Shown here piece by piece: positions 36,702 to 47,794 of a DNA stretch of 64,000 bases (position 1 is the first letter of the stretch; each line of letters opens with the position of its first letter). The translations under genes and the position numbers were made by a program. This DNA is from Aphidius gifuensis. Its lineage: Eukaryota > Arthropoda > Insecta > Hymenoptera > Braconidae. The notes beneath the pieces are model-generated. The model did not search any database and was not told the DNA's origin. It saw only the letters and a program-made list of their open reading frames with translations. The DNA is taken from the NCBI RefSeq assembly GCF_014905175.1, contig NC_057790.1, positions 496,001-560,000 of the forward strand, read 5' to 3'.

Positions 36702-36835
36702 TGTTTGAGTCGCGAGATGACTCGCGACCCACACCCCCGTCAGTGCTCTACTAACCCCTATTCACACGAGGCAATATTTTAGCCCACACCCCATTTTCAC
36801 ATGACGTCATTAAATTAAAAGAGCGCCTGTGCAAA
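36702..36835 (-). promoter_or_regulatory. CpG-rich promoter patch upstream of the distal EFR3 exon
   Basis: About 150-280 bp upstream of the distal first exon is the least AT-rich sequence in this part. It has a perfect 7-bp inverted repeat, GTCGCGA-6-TCGCGAC (36709-36728), and a full palindromic CRE, TGACGTCA (36802-36809). It also has C-runs (CCACACCCCC, CCCACACCCC). CRE and TCGCGA-type motifs are common in core promoters of widely expressed genes. This supports real transcription initiation from the distal exon. Confidence 0.55.
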
Positions 36836-36839
36836 AAAC

Positions 36840-37870
36840 TTTGCTCTTTTTATCTCTCTGAATATTATCCTATTATTTTTTTTATTTTTCTTTATAAATT
36901 TCTAGCTGTTTTATAGTTTTAATTATTGACTTGACTAGATTCTTCATTCTAGAGACATACAAGTGCCTTTGTTGATATTAAAATATAAAAATAAGTTCAT
37001 GGGTCAATGAGATTCGATGGAATCATCTGCTTTAATTTAATTTTCATATTATTTTTTATTTTTGCCTTGGCTCACTTATTTCATCAATATTCAATAATAA
37101 AATTAAATTTCCAATTGACTGTTTTATTTTTAAAAAAATAGATATGAATAATTTTAAATTAATTTTGGTTTAATTATTTAAAAAAAAAAAATTATAATCT
37201 TTAATTTTAAATAATACTTTAGACAAAAATTAAATGAGTTTTAAATTTTTTATCAGTAAAATAAATAAACTTAAATATTTTAATTAAAAAACGAAAAAAA
37301 AATTAATTTAAATTTTTGGTGTTGTATATTTTTTAGTATTTGATGTTAATTATATTTTTTATTAACTTCTTAATAATTAAAAATCAAATTAACAAAAATA
37401 TTTTGAGCATTTTTTATTATTTAAATTACAAAATTGTAAAATAAAAATTTAATTATCAAAAAAAATATATAATAACTTAATGAAAAAATAAAATTCGCAC
37501 GTTATTTGTATAAACAAATTTTTATGTATTTATATTTTTTGACGGTAACATTATTTTGTATGATTTTTTACGATGTAAAAATGTAATAAAAAAAAAGAGT
37601 CATGTAGAGATAAAGTCACTGAAGAAAATAAAAAAATATCATTAAAAATGCAGAGGATTTTTGGGGTCTCTGAACTCTTTGAAAAAATTTTAAATTCAGT
37701 GTATATTTTTGCACCTTTTTTTACGTGTTTGTAATTGTCCAGTTGTGAATATTGCGTGTGATGACAATTCGTGCGATTTTTATATAAACTTGACGTCATT
37801 TTAAAGTTCTCGTCACAAATTGATTTAATTCCAAAAAAATATTTTCATTTATTTTAATTTAATTTATTTT
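36840..37870. other. AT-rich spacer before the protease cluster
   Basis: Nothing recognisable. The minus-strand frame near 37551-37799 opens with plausible codons (MTSSLYKNRTNCHHTQYS) but lacks a signal peptide, family resemblance or splice context. It is not called as a gene. Confidence 0.4.
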
Positions 37871-37894
37871 CGTCAGTTTTTAATTTATATTTTT

Positions 37895-38840
37895 AATTGA
37901 TGATAAATTTATTAACGCACTGGTAAATGCAGCTTCTAATTTTAACTTATTATTTTCGAATTTACAAACATTTAATACCTAAAAAAAAAAAAAAATTATC
38001 TTATTAAAAAAATTGACATGAAAAAATGAAAGTATATAAATTAATACAACTAGTTTTTCTTTTTATTAAATTTAATTAATATATGTATTAATTACACATC
38101 GTAATTTTAAAAATAATAACACAAAAAAATTATTTATTTTCAATAAACCTGATGTTGTTAATGATGCCATTAACAGAATAGAAAAAAAATAAATTTACAT
38201 GTCGTAAATATTAATATTACAAATTTTGCCAATTAAATATTTTACAATTAATTATCTTATTTAAAACTATAAATAATTTTTATAATTTTTTATAACAATA
38301 TTAATTGTTTAAATAAAAAAAAATTAATTTACCTTGTCAATACTGCTGGACTATTTTTTTTTTTTTTTGTAAATTGAATTCCAAATGAAGCAATGCCAAC
38401 AAGTGTCTGTCCATAAAATAAAGTCACTCTGACAACAAAATAAAATAAAATTTTATCAAGGACATTTACCAAATAAATTAAAACAATAATAATATAAATA
38501 ATTTATAAAACAAAAATACTCACATCATAAATAAAATGTTGTTCCATATTTTGATATGAATTTACTGTGCAGATGAATTTTTTTAGCATAAAAAATAATC
38601 AACTAGTTGAGTCACACCAGATTGAACAAATTTGCATAAAAAAATAACACAATTTGATACTGTTGTGCAATTCATCGATAATTGTACCTGTACATTTAAC
38701 ATGTCTTCTGAAATATATTATAACTTGTGATGAAAATTCACCTGTTGAAAAAAAATAATCATCAATAAATTGTTACATGTTGAATTACCTTCAGCAACAC
38801 TTTCTCCATTGATTATTTTGGTAACTTGGCCAAGGTTGTA
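37895..38840 (-). pseudogene. decayed S1 serine protease relic
   Basis: Pieces of a minus-strand protease gene survive in order. About 38838-38790 reads QVTKIINGESVAEG and ends at a GTAATT donor; KIING is the activation-site start of a mature S1 protease. After a TTTCAACAG acceptor, 38741 downwards continues in phase with EFSSQVIIYFRR and CTGTIIDELH, closely matching the living gene at 50.2 kb (CGGTIIDEIH). The exon with the catalytic His (TAAHC) and Asp is missing. About 38425-38341 reads LFYGQTLVGIASFGIQF, the segment just after the catalytic Ser, but GDSGG is gone and a long poly-A run breaks the frame before SPAVLTR. A last open stretch (VLNVCKFENNKLKLEAAF) ends in TAA near 37890. It has lost the catalytic core and cannot encode an active protease. 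Confidence 0.7.
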
Positions 38841-39394
38841 CACCAAAAAAACTCCAATTAATTTTTATATAATTTTACCAAAAAGATATAATTTAACGAT
38901 TTTTTGAAATTCAAGTTTTAAAGCATCCAGTAACATGGATGACAGTTTTTTAAATTTTTGCAGATTCAGGACACACATTTGCTTAAACAAACGACTTTTA
39001 TTTGAATTAAAAATTTATATTTAAATTTTTTGAATGATTTAATTGTCAATATTTTAATCTATTTTTATGTCAAACCAAACAGAGCAAAAATAAAAATTCT
39101 TTGACGATAATTTACGTCATACTTGATCAAACAAAAGAATGACTAATATTAGACTTTAATAAAATTTTTTATTTAATTATCCAATGACACGTGTATTGTT
39201 GTATCAAAAAAATATATATACACATTTATTACACTTTTTATTACGAGAAAAAAAAAAAACATTTTAAAGTAATTACCAGTTTGATAAGATAACAAATTCT
39301 TGTGGCACATAAAAATACACTAAAATAAGAAAAAAAAATTGCAAAAATATTGTTTAAAACAAGTGCAACAATCAAAGTTCAATAAAAAAAAAAA

Positions 39395-40398
39395 ATGATA
39401 AAAAAAAAATATACAATAGTTTTAATTTTAATGAATTTATTATTAATTTTAAAATCAGGTTTGTTGATAATTTATTTAATTTATCAATTTAAAATTATTA
39501 TTAATATTTGTATTTTTTTTTTTGGTTAGAATGTCGTGAAGCTAGAAGATACAAAAGAATTGTCGGTGGTGAAATTGTTTTAAACAATGAAATAAAATAT
39601 CAAGCATCAATAAGATACGATGGATTTTATGTTTGTGCTGGAACAATTATAAGTTCAAAACATATACTAACAGCTGCTCATTGTGTTGCTGATCTAGGTT
39701 TAGATTTTACTGTTGTAACTGGTGCAACAAAACTTTATGATACACACAATGAACACAGTGTTTTTAATATAAGTTGGCATGAAGATTTTGTAAATGGAGC
39801 TGATCATAATAACTACAATAAAAATGATATTGCTGTTATCACTGTGAGTAATTTATTATTATTGTTATTGATGTTGATAATAGTTTTATAATGTTTCAGC
39901 TTGATGATGAAATTTTATTTGACGACAGTCAAGAAGCTGCACTGTTACCAGACTCACCAACTCCCGAACAAGCAACTGGTATTGTTTGTGGGTGGGGCTG
40001 GGAGGATCAAAACAATGGCTATCCCTCAAAAGTTCTCAAAAAAATACAGGTCCAAGTGATAGGCAAACAAGAGTGTCAAGAAAAAATTAAATTTAATCTT
40101 TATCAAGGACAATTTTGTGGAATTGCTGGTTCAGCTTCTGGTTTTTGCAAAGTAAAAATAATAGAAACAATATTTCCATCAGTTTGTTTGATTTTTCTTA
40201 TTTTTCTTTTTAAAATTTCAGGGTGATTCTGGTGGATCCTTGGTTGTTGATAAACGTGTTATTGGTTTCGCATCTTGGAATGATGGCTGTGCAAAAGGAA
40301 AACCCGACGTGTACACTGATGTCTATGAAAATTTAAATTTCATCAATAAAGCAATGAGGATAAAAACTTGCACGAAATATCGAGCACCTGGTTGTTAA
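39395..40398 (+). CDS. secreted S1 serine protease 1 (chymotrypsin/elastase-like)
   Basis: Four exons, 39395-39458, 39530-39843, 39900-40151 and 40222-40398, 268 residues. A lysine-rich start and hydrophobic signal peptide (IVLILMNLLLILKS) precede the activation site YKR|IVGG. The triad is complete: His in LTAAHC, Asp in NDIAVI, Ser in GDSGGS. The specificity position six before the catalytic Ser is Gly (SGFCKGDSGG), not the Asp of trypsin, so basic P1 cleavage is unlikely; bulky or small hydrophobic P1 is more plausible. Introns sit after the signal peptide (phase 1), after the Asp strand and just before GDSGG, a pattern shared with most cluster members. The C-terminal tail TCTKYRAPGC adds two cysteines. 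Confidence 0.92.
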
Positions 40399-40763
40399 TA
40401 AATTTAAATAAATATTTAATTTTTTTATCATTCAACATCTGTTAATCATAACATCAAATAAAATAAAAAAACCTTGAAATTGACAATTTTAAAACACATA
40501 AATTGTATAAATAAAATATTTCAAATAAAAATTATTCCAATGAAATATAAAAAATAATAATAATGAAGCTTATAAATAAATCAAAATAATATATTCAAAT
40601 GATTAATAAAATATAATTAAATAATCTGCAGACTTGTCAAATAATTAGCGAATAATTTTTTAAATTTACGACAAGTAGTTTAATAAATTTGAACTAATAA
40701 TACATAAATAATTACATGTGCCAATTGAATCATGATCATTTATGCATGAGAAAACATATCACA

Positions 40764-40773
40764 TATATATAAA
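40764..40773 (+). promoter_or_regulatory. TATA box of the pseudo-protease gene
   Basis: TATATATAAAG lies about 60 bp before the ATG at 40825. Spacing leaves room for a start site about 30 bp downstream and a very short 5' UTR, as in its neighbours. Confidence 0.6.
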
Positions 40774-40824
40774 GTCTAAAATAATCATTAAAATTAATTC
40801 ATTTTGATGTAAATTATTGTTAAA

Positions 40825-42509
40825 ATGACAAGTCTTTTACTGTTTATTATAATTACAATTTCAACAGGTAAAAATTTATCAAATTTAATTATAATACATA
40901 CTCTTTTTTTAAATAATAATTAATTAATTTTAGTTTGTCATGGAAAACCACCAGTAAGATGTGGTGGACCATATTCACATGATCATCCTTTTCCTTATGT
41001 TGTTTCATTGAATATCGATGGATATAATAATAAATTTTTAGATATAACATCAGCAAGTTGTCTTGTTGGAAAAGTAACAAGACCATATAGAAATTTGGCT
41101 GTTATAACTGGATTACCAGTTGCAAATTTTAGACAAGCATATTCTGCTGATGTTATACTTGTTCCAGAACAATATCAGCCGGAAAATAAAACATCATCTC
41201 ATGATTTGGCTCTGATAAAGGTAACCATGATAAATTAAATTAAATTAAAATAATAATGTTCTTCAGCCTTGAGAATATTGGGTATGGTTGTGAGAATGAA
41301 TAAGAATTTTGTTGGTTGTGCAACTCTAGAATTACTATATAAAACATTAGTGTTAACCAAACTTGAATATGGTGTACCTATATGGTCACCAGAAGCTGAG
41401 TATTTATGTAAAAAAATTGAGAGAGTGCAGAGGAGATTTTTAAGACAGCTATATTGGTGTAAAAATGGCATTTGGCTAGAAAATGGGTATGACAATAAGA
41501 TATTATGTAAGTCAACTGGTTACATGAATTTAAAAAGTAGAAGGGACTTGATTTTGACTACTTTCTGTTTAAATTTAATTAATTCATTTGTTTACTGTCC
41601 AACATTACTTCAAAAAATGTTGATAAATATACCTTGTGTTAACACGAGGGATAAGAAGCAATTGCCTTTTTATCCTCTTGTTGATTCATCAAGATTCAAT
41701 AATAAAAAAATTTCTAATAACTTAATGTTATCAGTAAATAAGTGGGTTAATCTAGCTAATGATGATATTAATTGTTTTGGCATAACTAGACATGTTAAAT
41801 TGGCAAATGTAATGAGGCTTAAATAATATTAATGGAATTCACACTACCAGAAGGATATGAACAATCTTGTAATAATTTTGTATAAATCTAATATTATGTT
41901 ATCTCCAATTATTATTTATTATTAATTATTATTGCATTGTACTTTATTAACACCATATGAAGAAAATTTGTAAGAAATGTAAATGATGTTTCATGAAAGG
42001 CCCTATCATTTGGCTTTGCCAGCTGGGTTATTAAATAAAAATTCTAATTCTAATTCTAATTCTAATGTTTTTTTAACACTTGGCTGTAGCTTGTTTATCC
42101 AATTAAATTGGGCTACCATGCTGATCAAATTGTTCCATCAAAAACTCCACTATCAAGTGGACTTGCTGCATTTACACCTGGTTGGACAAAACTTGTTGCA
42201 CATTTTGGTGATATTAAAACTGAATTTACACCTGTATTGTTGAGTACAATAACAGCTGAAGAGTGCACAGCTTATACATCTAGGCCAGTTTCAGTTGATC
42301 AAATTTGTGGACAAGGAGAAATTAGAAATAAAGGTGTTTGTGCTGGTGATAATGGCAATCCACTTGTTCATAATAATCAATTAATTGGCATTGCTTCTGG
42401 TAAAGTTGCATGTGGTACTGGTGAGAGTGATGTTTTTACTTCAGTTTATTTTTATTATGATTGGATTGATGGATATATCACAGAAAAAATACCTATACCA
42501 TCTGAATGA
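40825..42509 (+). CDS. catalytically dead serine protease homologue
   Basis: Three exons, 40825-40867, 40934-41220 and 42090-42509, 249 residues with signal peptide MTSLLLFIIITISTVCHG. The S1 fold is recognisable (PFPYVVSL, SHDLALIK, GIASGKVACG). However, the catalytic His is Ser (ITSASC for LTAAHC) and the catalytic Ser is Asn (GDNGNP for GDSGGP); only Asp102 (HDLALIK) is kept. The activation site IVGG is replaced by RCGG, and the Cys that pairs with Cys58 is missing. The frame is otherwise intact, so this is a serine protease homologue under constraint rather than a plain pseudogene; such proteins act as cofactors or decoys. The HGKPP motif links it to the two minus-strand genes at 44-46.7 kb. 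A LINE fragment sits in intron 2. Confidence 0.88.
41254..42066 (+). mobile_element. 5'-truncated non-LTR retrotransposon (Jockey/R1/I-type) in an intron
   Basis: A 185-residue frame (41269-41826) carries the C-terminal part of a LINE reverse transcriptase: LYKTLVLTKLEYGVPIWSP, then KIERVQRRFLRQLYW, followed by the usual Leu/Asn-rich tail. Catalytic RT motifs and endonuclease are absent, so the copy is dead. The 3' UTR has GGCTTTGCCAGCTGGG and ends in (ATTCTA)n repeats (42041-42066), a typical LINE tail. TAATGTT occurs at both ends (41254 and 42063), a possible target-site duplication. It lies in sense orientation in intron 2 of the dead protease homologue, leaving donor and acceptor intact. 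Confidence 0.85.
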
Positions 42510-42815
42510 CCTTGATTTTAATAAATTTATTGTTTTAAAAATATTTATGTTAATTTAAATAAAAAAACAACATTTAAAAAAAGTTATGTAAATTATATGC
42601 AATTGTTTTTTTTATTTTATCATTGAGGATAAATTTTTTTATGTTAATTGAATGATAATAATTTTTAATAAAATCATAAATAAATCAATACAAAATATTG
42701 TTTATTTAAATAAATAAATATTTGGCAATTTACAAGAGGATAAAAAAATAATAATATTAATTTTTAATTGTTATTTTAATGAAAGATATGGATTTCAATC
42801 AAAAAAAAAAAAAAG

Positions 42816-42823
42816 TATAAAAG
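42816..42823 (+). promoter_or_regulatory. TATA box of protease 3
   Basis: TATAAAAG is followed 49 bp later by the ATG at 42872. This is a near-consensus TATA box in a poly-A context. Confidence 0.65.
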
Positions 42824-42871
42824 CTGAAGAAAATTTTTAAATTTTATGTTAATTATTAAAATTATTTAACA

Positions 42872-43963
42872 ATGAAGAAAATATTGTTTATTGAATTTTT
42901 AATTTGTGCAATAATTAGCTTGACAAATGGTAAGTTAAAAATTAAATTAATAATTATAATTACTAATTATTATAAAAAAATTGTAATTTATTTTTTAGCC
43001 AAGAGTTTTCAAGAGCGTATAATTAATGGTATCATTGGTGACTATGGTGAATTTCCATATCAAGTATCAATAAGAAAAATTGGAAGAAGAGAAGGACATA
43101 CGTCGTCTCATTGTTCGGGTGTAATAATAAGTAACAGACATATATTAACAGCTGGTCATTGTATAAGTTTTATTGATACAATAAAAAATCCAGCTAAGGA
43201 ATTAGTTATTGTTGTTGGTACGAATGCCATGGTACCAGGTTCTGGAATAACATGTGCTATCAAATCAGTTACACCTCATCCGAAATTTACTGGAACATTC
43301 AATGACTCGATGATGCATGACATTGGAATAATAACTGTTAGTTTCAAAGCAAAAATATCATGAATTTTTATCTGTAATTCATCACAAATTTTTTAATGTT
43401 GATATTGATTTTTTTTAGCTTGAAAAAGAACTAGTTTTTAGTCCACTTTTGAGTGCTGTTAAATTACCTGAACGGGATGGATTGCCAGATGAAATTGCCA
43501 TGGCAAGTGGCTGGGGAATATTGTCATATCCAAATGGATTAAATCCAATTAACATTATGAAAACACAAATGACTATTATTTCATCAAAAAAATGTCAGGA
43601 TTTAATGGGTTTCGATATTCTTGATGGACAAATGTGTGCATTTTCTAAAAAAGGAACTGGACTTTGTAATGTAAGTTGAATTTAAATGATAATTAACATT
43701 TATTTACAATTTATTTATTTAATTTAATAGGGTGACAGTGGTGGACCACTTGTTAAAAATGGTGAAGTTATTGGCATTGCTTCTTATGTTATACCATGTG
43801 CTCAAAATGTTCCAGATGTTTACAGGTAATTTTTTTTAAAAAAAAACAACATTTTAATCTTGATTTTTAATTTACATAAATTAACTTTAATTTCAATTTT
43901 TTTTTTTACAGTCGTGTTTATTACTACAATAGCTGGATTAAAAGTATAATTTCAAAATACTAA
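42872..43963 (+). CDS. secreted S1 serine protease 3
   Basis: Five exons, 42872-42929, 42999-43336, 43419-43670, 43731-43825 and 43912-43963, 264 residues. The signal peptide MKKILFIEFLICAIISLTN precedes the activation site QER|IING. The triad is intact: LTAGHC, HDIGII, GDSGGP. Gly occupies the S1 floor (GTGLCNGDSGG). The substrate-loop residues are GIASYVIPC rather than SWG. The last intron splits the Tyr-Ser codon of DVYS|RVYYYNSWI, a position shared with protease 4 and with no other member. Substrate preference is probably chymotrypsin-like. Transcribed from a TATA promoter 49 bp upstream. Confidence 0.92.
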
Positions 43964-44025
43964 ATATCTTATTTTACATGTAAACTATATAAATGAATTA
44001 AATTTTTTTAAAAAAAGTCTATTGT

Positions 44026-45159
44026 TTATTTTTGTTTGTAAAGTAAGTAATTATTTGGTGCTCTTTGTGATGCAAGAATTCTATTGATCCAAGGTAAATA
44101 ACTGCCAAAGAAAAAAAATGATATTAGAAAATTAAATTACGAAAAATATGATCAATCAAATAGACCAACCTGTAGACACGAGTAAAAATATCTGGAGCTC
44201 TACCACATGGTTTTCCCCAAGATACAATTCCAACAAGTTGATCACCAACAACCAAAGGTCCACCGCTATCACCCTATGTTGATAAATTCATCATTAGTCA
44301 ATTTTAAAATATATTTTTATAATAATTCAGCAAACTCACGATACACATTCCTCGTCCTTTAGCAGTAAATGCACAAATTTGTTCAGTAAAAATTTGATAA
44401 ACATGAGAACGAGCACATTCTTCATTGCTAACAATTTTCATGTTAATTTTTAATAATTTACTTGGTGAATAATATTCATTAATTGATTCATAATCATAAG
44501 CACCCCATCCACTTGCTATTGCTGTTGTACCAGCTGGTGTATCATTCCTGGGAGCACCTATTGGTCTCACCGAGTTACTAAAAATTAATGGTCTTGCCAG
44601 CTGAAAGTAAATTACCATTTTAATAAATTAATTAAAGCTAAATTAATCAAAGATAATTACCGTAATAACGGCAATGTCATTCTGGTTTGTTTTTGATGAA
44701 TAACCAGAGTGATAATTATACGTAGCCACTTGATACTCTTCACCAAATCCATATTTATCAGTTGCTCCGACAAATATACGTAAAGTATTGACCGGTGATC
44801 TTATGGTACCAGTCACAATACAATGTGCAGCTCTATATAAATATCAACAAAAATTGGCAGTTTAACGACGCAATAAAACAATAGTTTAAATTTAATTTAA
44901 ACTCACGTTAAAATATGCAATGGACTTATTATTGAACCTCCACAAATATGTTTTCCATTGTAACGAATGCTAACTTGGTATGGAAATTCCCTTGCACTTG
45001 CAATATATCCACCGACAATTTTACTAGGAGGTTTTCCATGTCCACCTGTTTTATGAATTCTCAAATTTATTATCAAATATTTTTATTATTAATAATTTTT
45101 TACTCACCCGGTGTATTTGTTAATAATAAAAAAAATATTAACGAGATAATCTTTATCAT
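44026..45159 (-). CDS. secreted S1 serine protease 4
   Basis: Six exons (minus): 45159-45108, 45045-44907, 44832-44661, 44600-44340, 44273-44170 and 44101-44026, 267 residues. The signal peptide MIKIISLIFFLLLTNTPG is followed by GHGKPPSK|IVGG, a short pro-peptide with the GKPP motif. Triad: LTAAHC (an intron splits the Thr codon just before it), NDIAVIT, GDSGGP. The S1 position is Gly (GRGMCIGDSGG), and the SWG strand is kept (GIVSWGKPCG), so the pocket is open. The tail is basic. Sequence is closest to protease 5 on the same strand. The AAHC intron is unique to this copy, suggesting recent intron gain. Confidence 0.92.
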
Positions 45160-45213
45160 TTTTGATAATGATTAATTGTAGTATTTATTAATTTAATATT
45201 ATTAAAACATTGT

Positions 45214-45221
45214 CTTATATA
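45214..45221 (-). promoter_or_regulatory. TATA box of protease 4
   Basis: TATATAAG on the minus strand, 55 bp before the ATG at 45159, in the same arrangement as for its neighbours. Confidence 0.6.
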
Positions 45222-45567
45222 GGTAGATTGTTATTTTGATAAAATTAATTTTTTTTGTTATTACAGACATAAATTATAATTAATTTGTTTAATCAACAAA
45301 ATTTTGATTTACATATGGATTTTTTAAAATATTTAAACGTTTTTTTTTTATACAAAAAAGTGTTGTTGTTTTAATTGAAATGTTATTGGGTTTTATTAAA
45401 TTGTCCAGACTTTTAAATATTATTATCAATATGTCAATATATATTTATGTGATTAAATAAACCACTTGATATTCTGATGAATGATTTCCAATTGGAAAAT
45501 TAAATGATCATTGAAAAAATTTATTTTCTTTGTTTAAAATATTTTATTTACAGTATTAAAATTAATT

Positions 45568-46727
45568 TTAACATTGGAAGTAGAGACAACGACTTGGTAG
45601 TGAGGTTTTTTGTTCAGTTGATGAATTTGATTTTGATAAATTGTATTTTTTTTGTGGTGATTTTGAGCTCATGGCATTTTCAATCCATGAAAGATAATTG
45701 AATACTCGTGTGCCAACATCTGGTACACCTTTTGCACAAGGTCTTCCCCAAGAAATTATCGAAACAAGTTCATTGTTTGCAATAATTGGACCACCACTGT
45801 CACCCTGTAATCAAAAAAATAATTTTAATAATTGTATTTACAAGATTATTGCAATTTTACTTGTGTTTATTTGAAACTTACAACACAGACACCTTTTCCT
45901 TCACCTCCAGATGCACAAACTTGTTCTGGATATATTTTAATTTTATGAGAATCTTGGCATACTTTATTATCAACAATTTTTAATTCAACTTTTTGCAATT
46001 GTTTTGGTAATTTTGTATTTGGATAATCAGTTGCTCCCCAGCCACTAGCTGTTACTACTGAATTTAATGGAATATCTTTTTTTGGTAAATTTATTGGCTT
46101 AATTGAGCCACTAAAAACCAAAGGTTTCTCCAACTAAAAAATTGTAAAATTTATTTTGATTGTTTCTTCTATATTTTTGCAATGGAAAAAAATTTTTATT
46201 GTAAATTAATTATTGAAAACTTACAGTGATGAGAGCAATGTCATTTCGATCTGATTTTTTTGTTTCGTAATTTTCATGACACTCGTATTTGAGAATTTTA
46301 TATTCTTGTCCCAGACGTGAATTTTTGTCGTTTGCTCCAACAAGAATTTCTATGTCAGATGGATGAGGTAGAGCAACTTTTTCATCCTCGTCGACAAAAC
46401 AATGAGCTGCTGTTAAAATGTGAAGTGGACTTATTATTGCACCTCCACAAATGTGTTCTCCTCGGTCTCGAATTGATACTTGATGAGGAAATTCATTTCT
46501 TTCAGCTTGTTCACCTCCGACAACTTTACTTGGAGGCTTTCCATATACAACTGTTGATTTAAATAAATTATATAATCGTAGAAAAATATACCTAGATCTT
46601 GAATATTTTATTTTTCATTAATTGATCAACTTGAATATTTTGTTTGTAAATTTTTAGCTAGGAAAAAAATTAATATAAATTTACCAGCAAGTAGAGTAAC
46701 CAAGCATCCAATAATTTTCACTGACAT
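45568..46727 (-). CDS. secreted S1 serine protease 5 with C-terminal extension
   Basis: Four exons (minus): 46727-46685, 46550-46225, 46133-45882 and 45804-45568, 285 residues. The signal peptide MSVKIIGCLVTLLAG and pro-segment YGKPPSK precede VVGG. Triad: LTAAHC, NDIALIT, GDSGGP. The S1 position is Gly (GKGVCVGDSGG), followed by SIISWGRPC. After the final helix (YLSWIENAMSS) the protein continues for about 30 polar residues (KSPQKKYNLSKSN...SLPSRCLYFQC), which no other member has and which includes two extra cysteines. An insertion VDEDEKVALPHP after AAHCF is also specific. It pairs with protease 4 as a recent duplicate. Confidence 0.9.
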
Positions 46728-46802
46728 ATTTTTTTAAACAAAATAAAAAACTGTCAGTTAAATTTAATAAAAATAATTTTAAAAATTTCTTGGGTATCTG
46801 AA

Positions 46803-46811
46803 TTATATATA
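46803..46811 (-). promoter_or_regulatory. TATA box of protease 5
   Basis: TATATATAA on the minus strand, about 75 bp before the ATG at 46727. Confidence 0.55.
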
Positions 46812-47572
46812 CTTAATTTTTACTGTTTTGACAGTAATAAATAATATTTTCATTATAAAAAAAAACAAATCATAAAAACAATAATTAAAATTAAAACAAC
46901 AAGATGATTTTTTATTTATGTAAATTTTCCTTATTTCATAAATTTCATATTTTCTAATTATATTTATTAAATATATATTTTTTTATTTATTTAATTTCGA
47001 CGCACATTAAATATTGTGGGTCATGACTTTTGATGTTTTTCCTTTAGAATGACGAAAGAATAAATATTTGCATTTAAAAATAATTAAGATAAAAAATAAT
47101 ACACAGGTGAAATAAATATCGAATGAAAACAATGAATATTTTTTATCATTGAAATAAAATGAAATATAAGGTTAACTTTTTTATAACGAAAAATATTTCT
47201 CGTATAATTATTTTTTTCATTGATAACTTATAATAAAAATAATAAATAAATAATTACAGGTAAATTTAAAACGTGCCTTTTCCTAGTCACCCAGGGGGTA
47301 AGGCACTTGACTCGTTTTTTTTATCAAGTGGTTTCTCCAGTAGACCTATTCCACTTTTCGCGCGCGTTTTCTAGCTGCAGCTAGAATTGTTTCGACCGGA
47401 TTTTTAAATTTTTCGATTGCGCTCAAAGCAGCAAGTATGGACGCACGCGGGTTTAAAAAATAAATATATAAAAAATATATAAACATCACTATATACCCGC
47501 GCTCATAGCAGCAGGTATATTTTTGATTATTTAATGTGATATATCATAAGACTTTTCTTGGTTCATTTCACT

Positions 47573-47716
47573 AATCACTATGCCACTATCACTTGTTGTG
47601 ATAGGACATTTCTAGGCTCATTTCACTATGCCACTATCACTTATTGTGATAGGACATTTCTAGGCTTATTTCACTATGCCACTATCACTTATTGTGATAG
47701 GACATTTCTATGCCTA
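47573..47716. repeat. 48-bp tandem repeat, three copies
   Basis: Copies begin at about 47573, 47621 and 47669. Copies 2 and 3 are nearly identical over 48 bp; copy 1 is slightly diverged. Each unit contains CACTATGCCACTATCACTT and AGGACATTTCTA, with an internal inverted repeat TATCAC...GTGATA. A degraded fourth copy follows. Units lack unique spacers, so this is not a CRISPR array. Confidence 0.9.
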
Positions 47717-47794
47717 CTATTTCACTATATCAATATCACTATTTCACTTTATAAAATCTTGAAATTCAGCAAATATTAAATGTCTTGAAAATTA

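Noticed and set aside
37551..37799. Minus-strand 82-residue frame before the protease cluster
   Set aside because: No family features, no splice sites, and codon content degenerates into A/T runs.
41983..42243. Plus-strand 86-residue frame across the LINE tail
   Set aside because: It runs through the (ATTCTA)n tail into exon 3 of the protease homologue in the wrong frame.
47275..47340. Possible tRNA-like or tRNA-derived SINE head (GTCACCCAGGGGGTAAGG)
   Set aside because: No cloverleaf can be folded and no clear B-box follows at the right distance.
47573..47716. Possible CRISPR array
   Set aside because: Units are contiguous 48-bp tandem copies without unique spacers, and the genome is eukaryotic.
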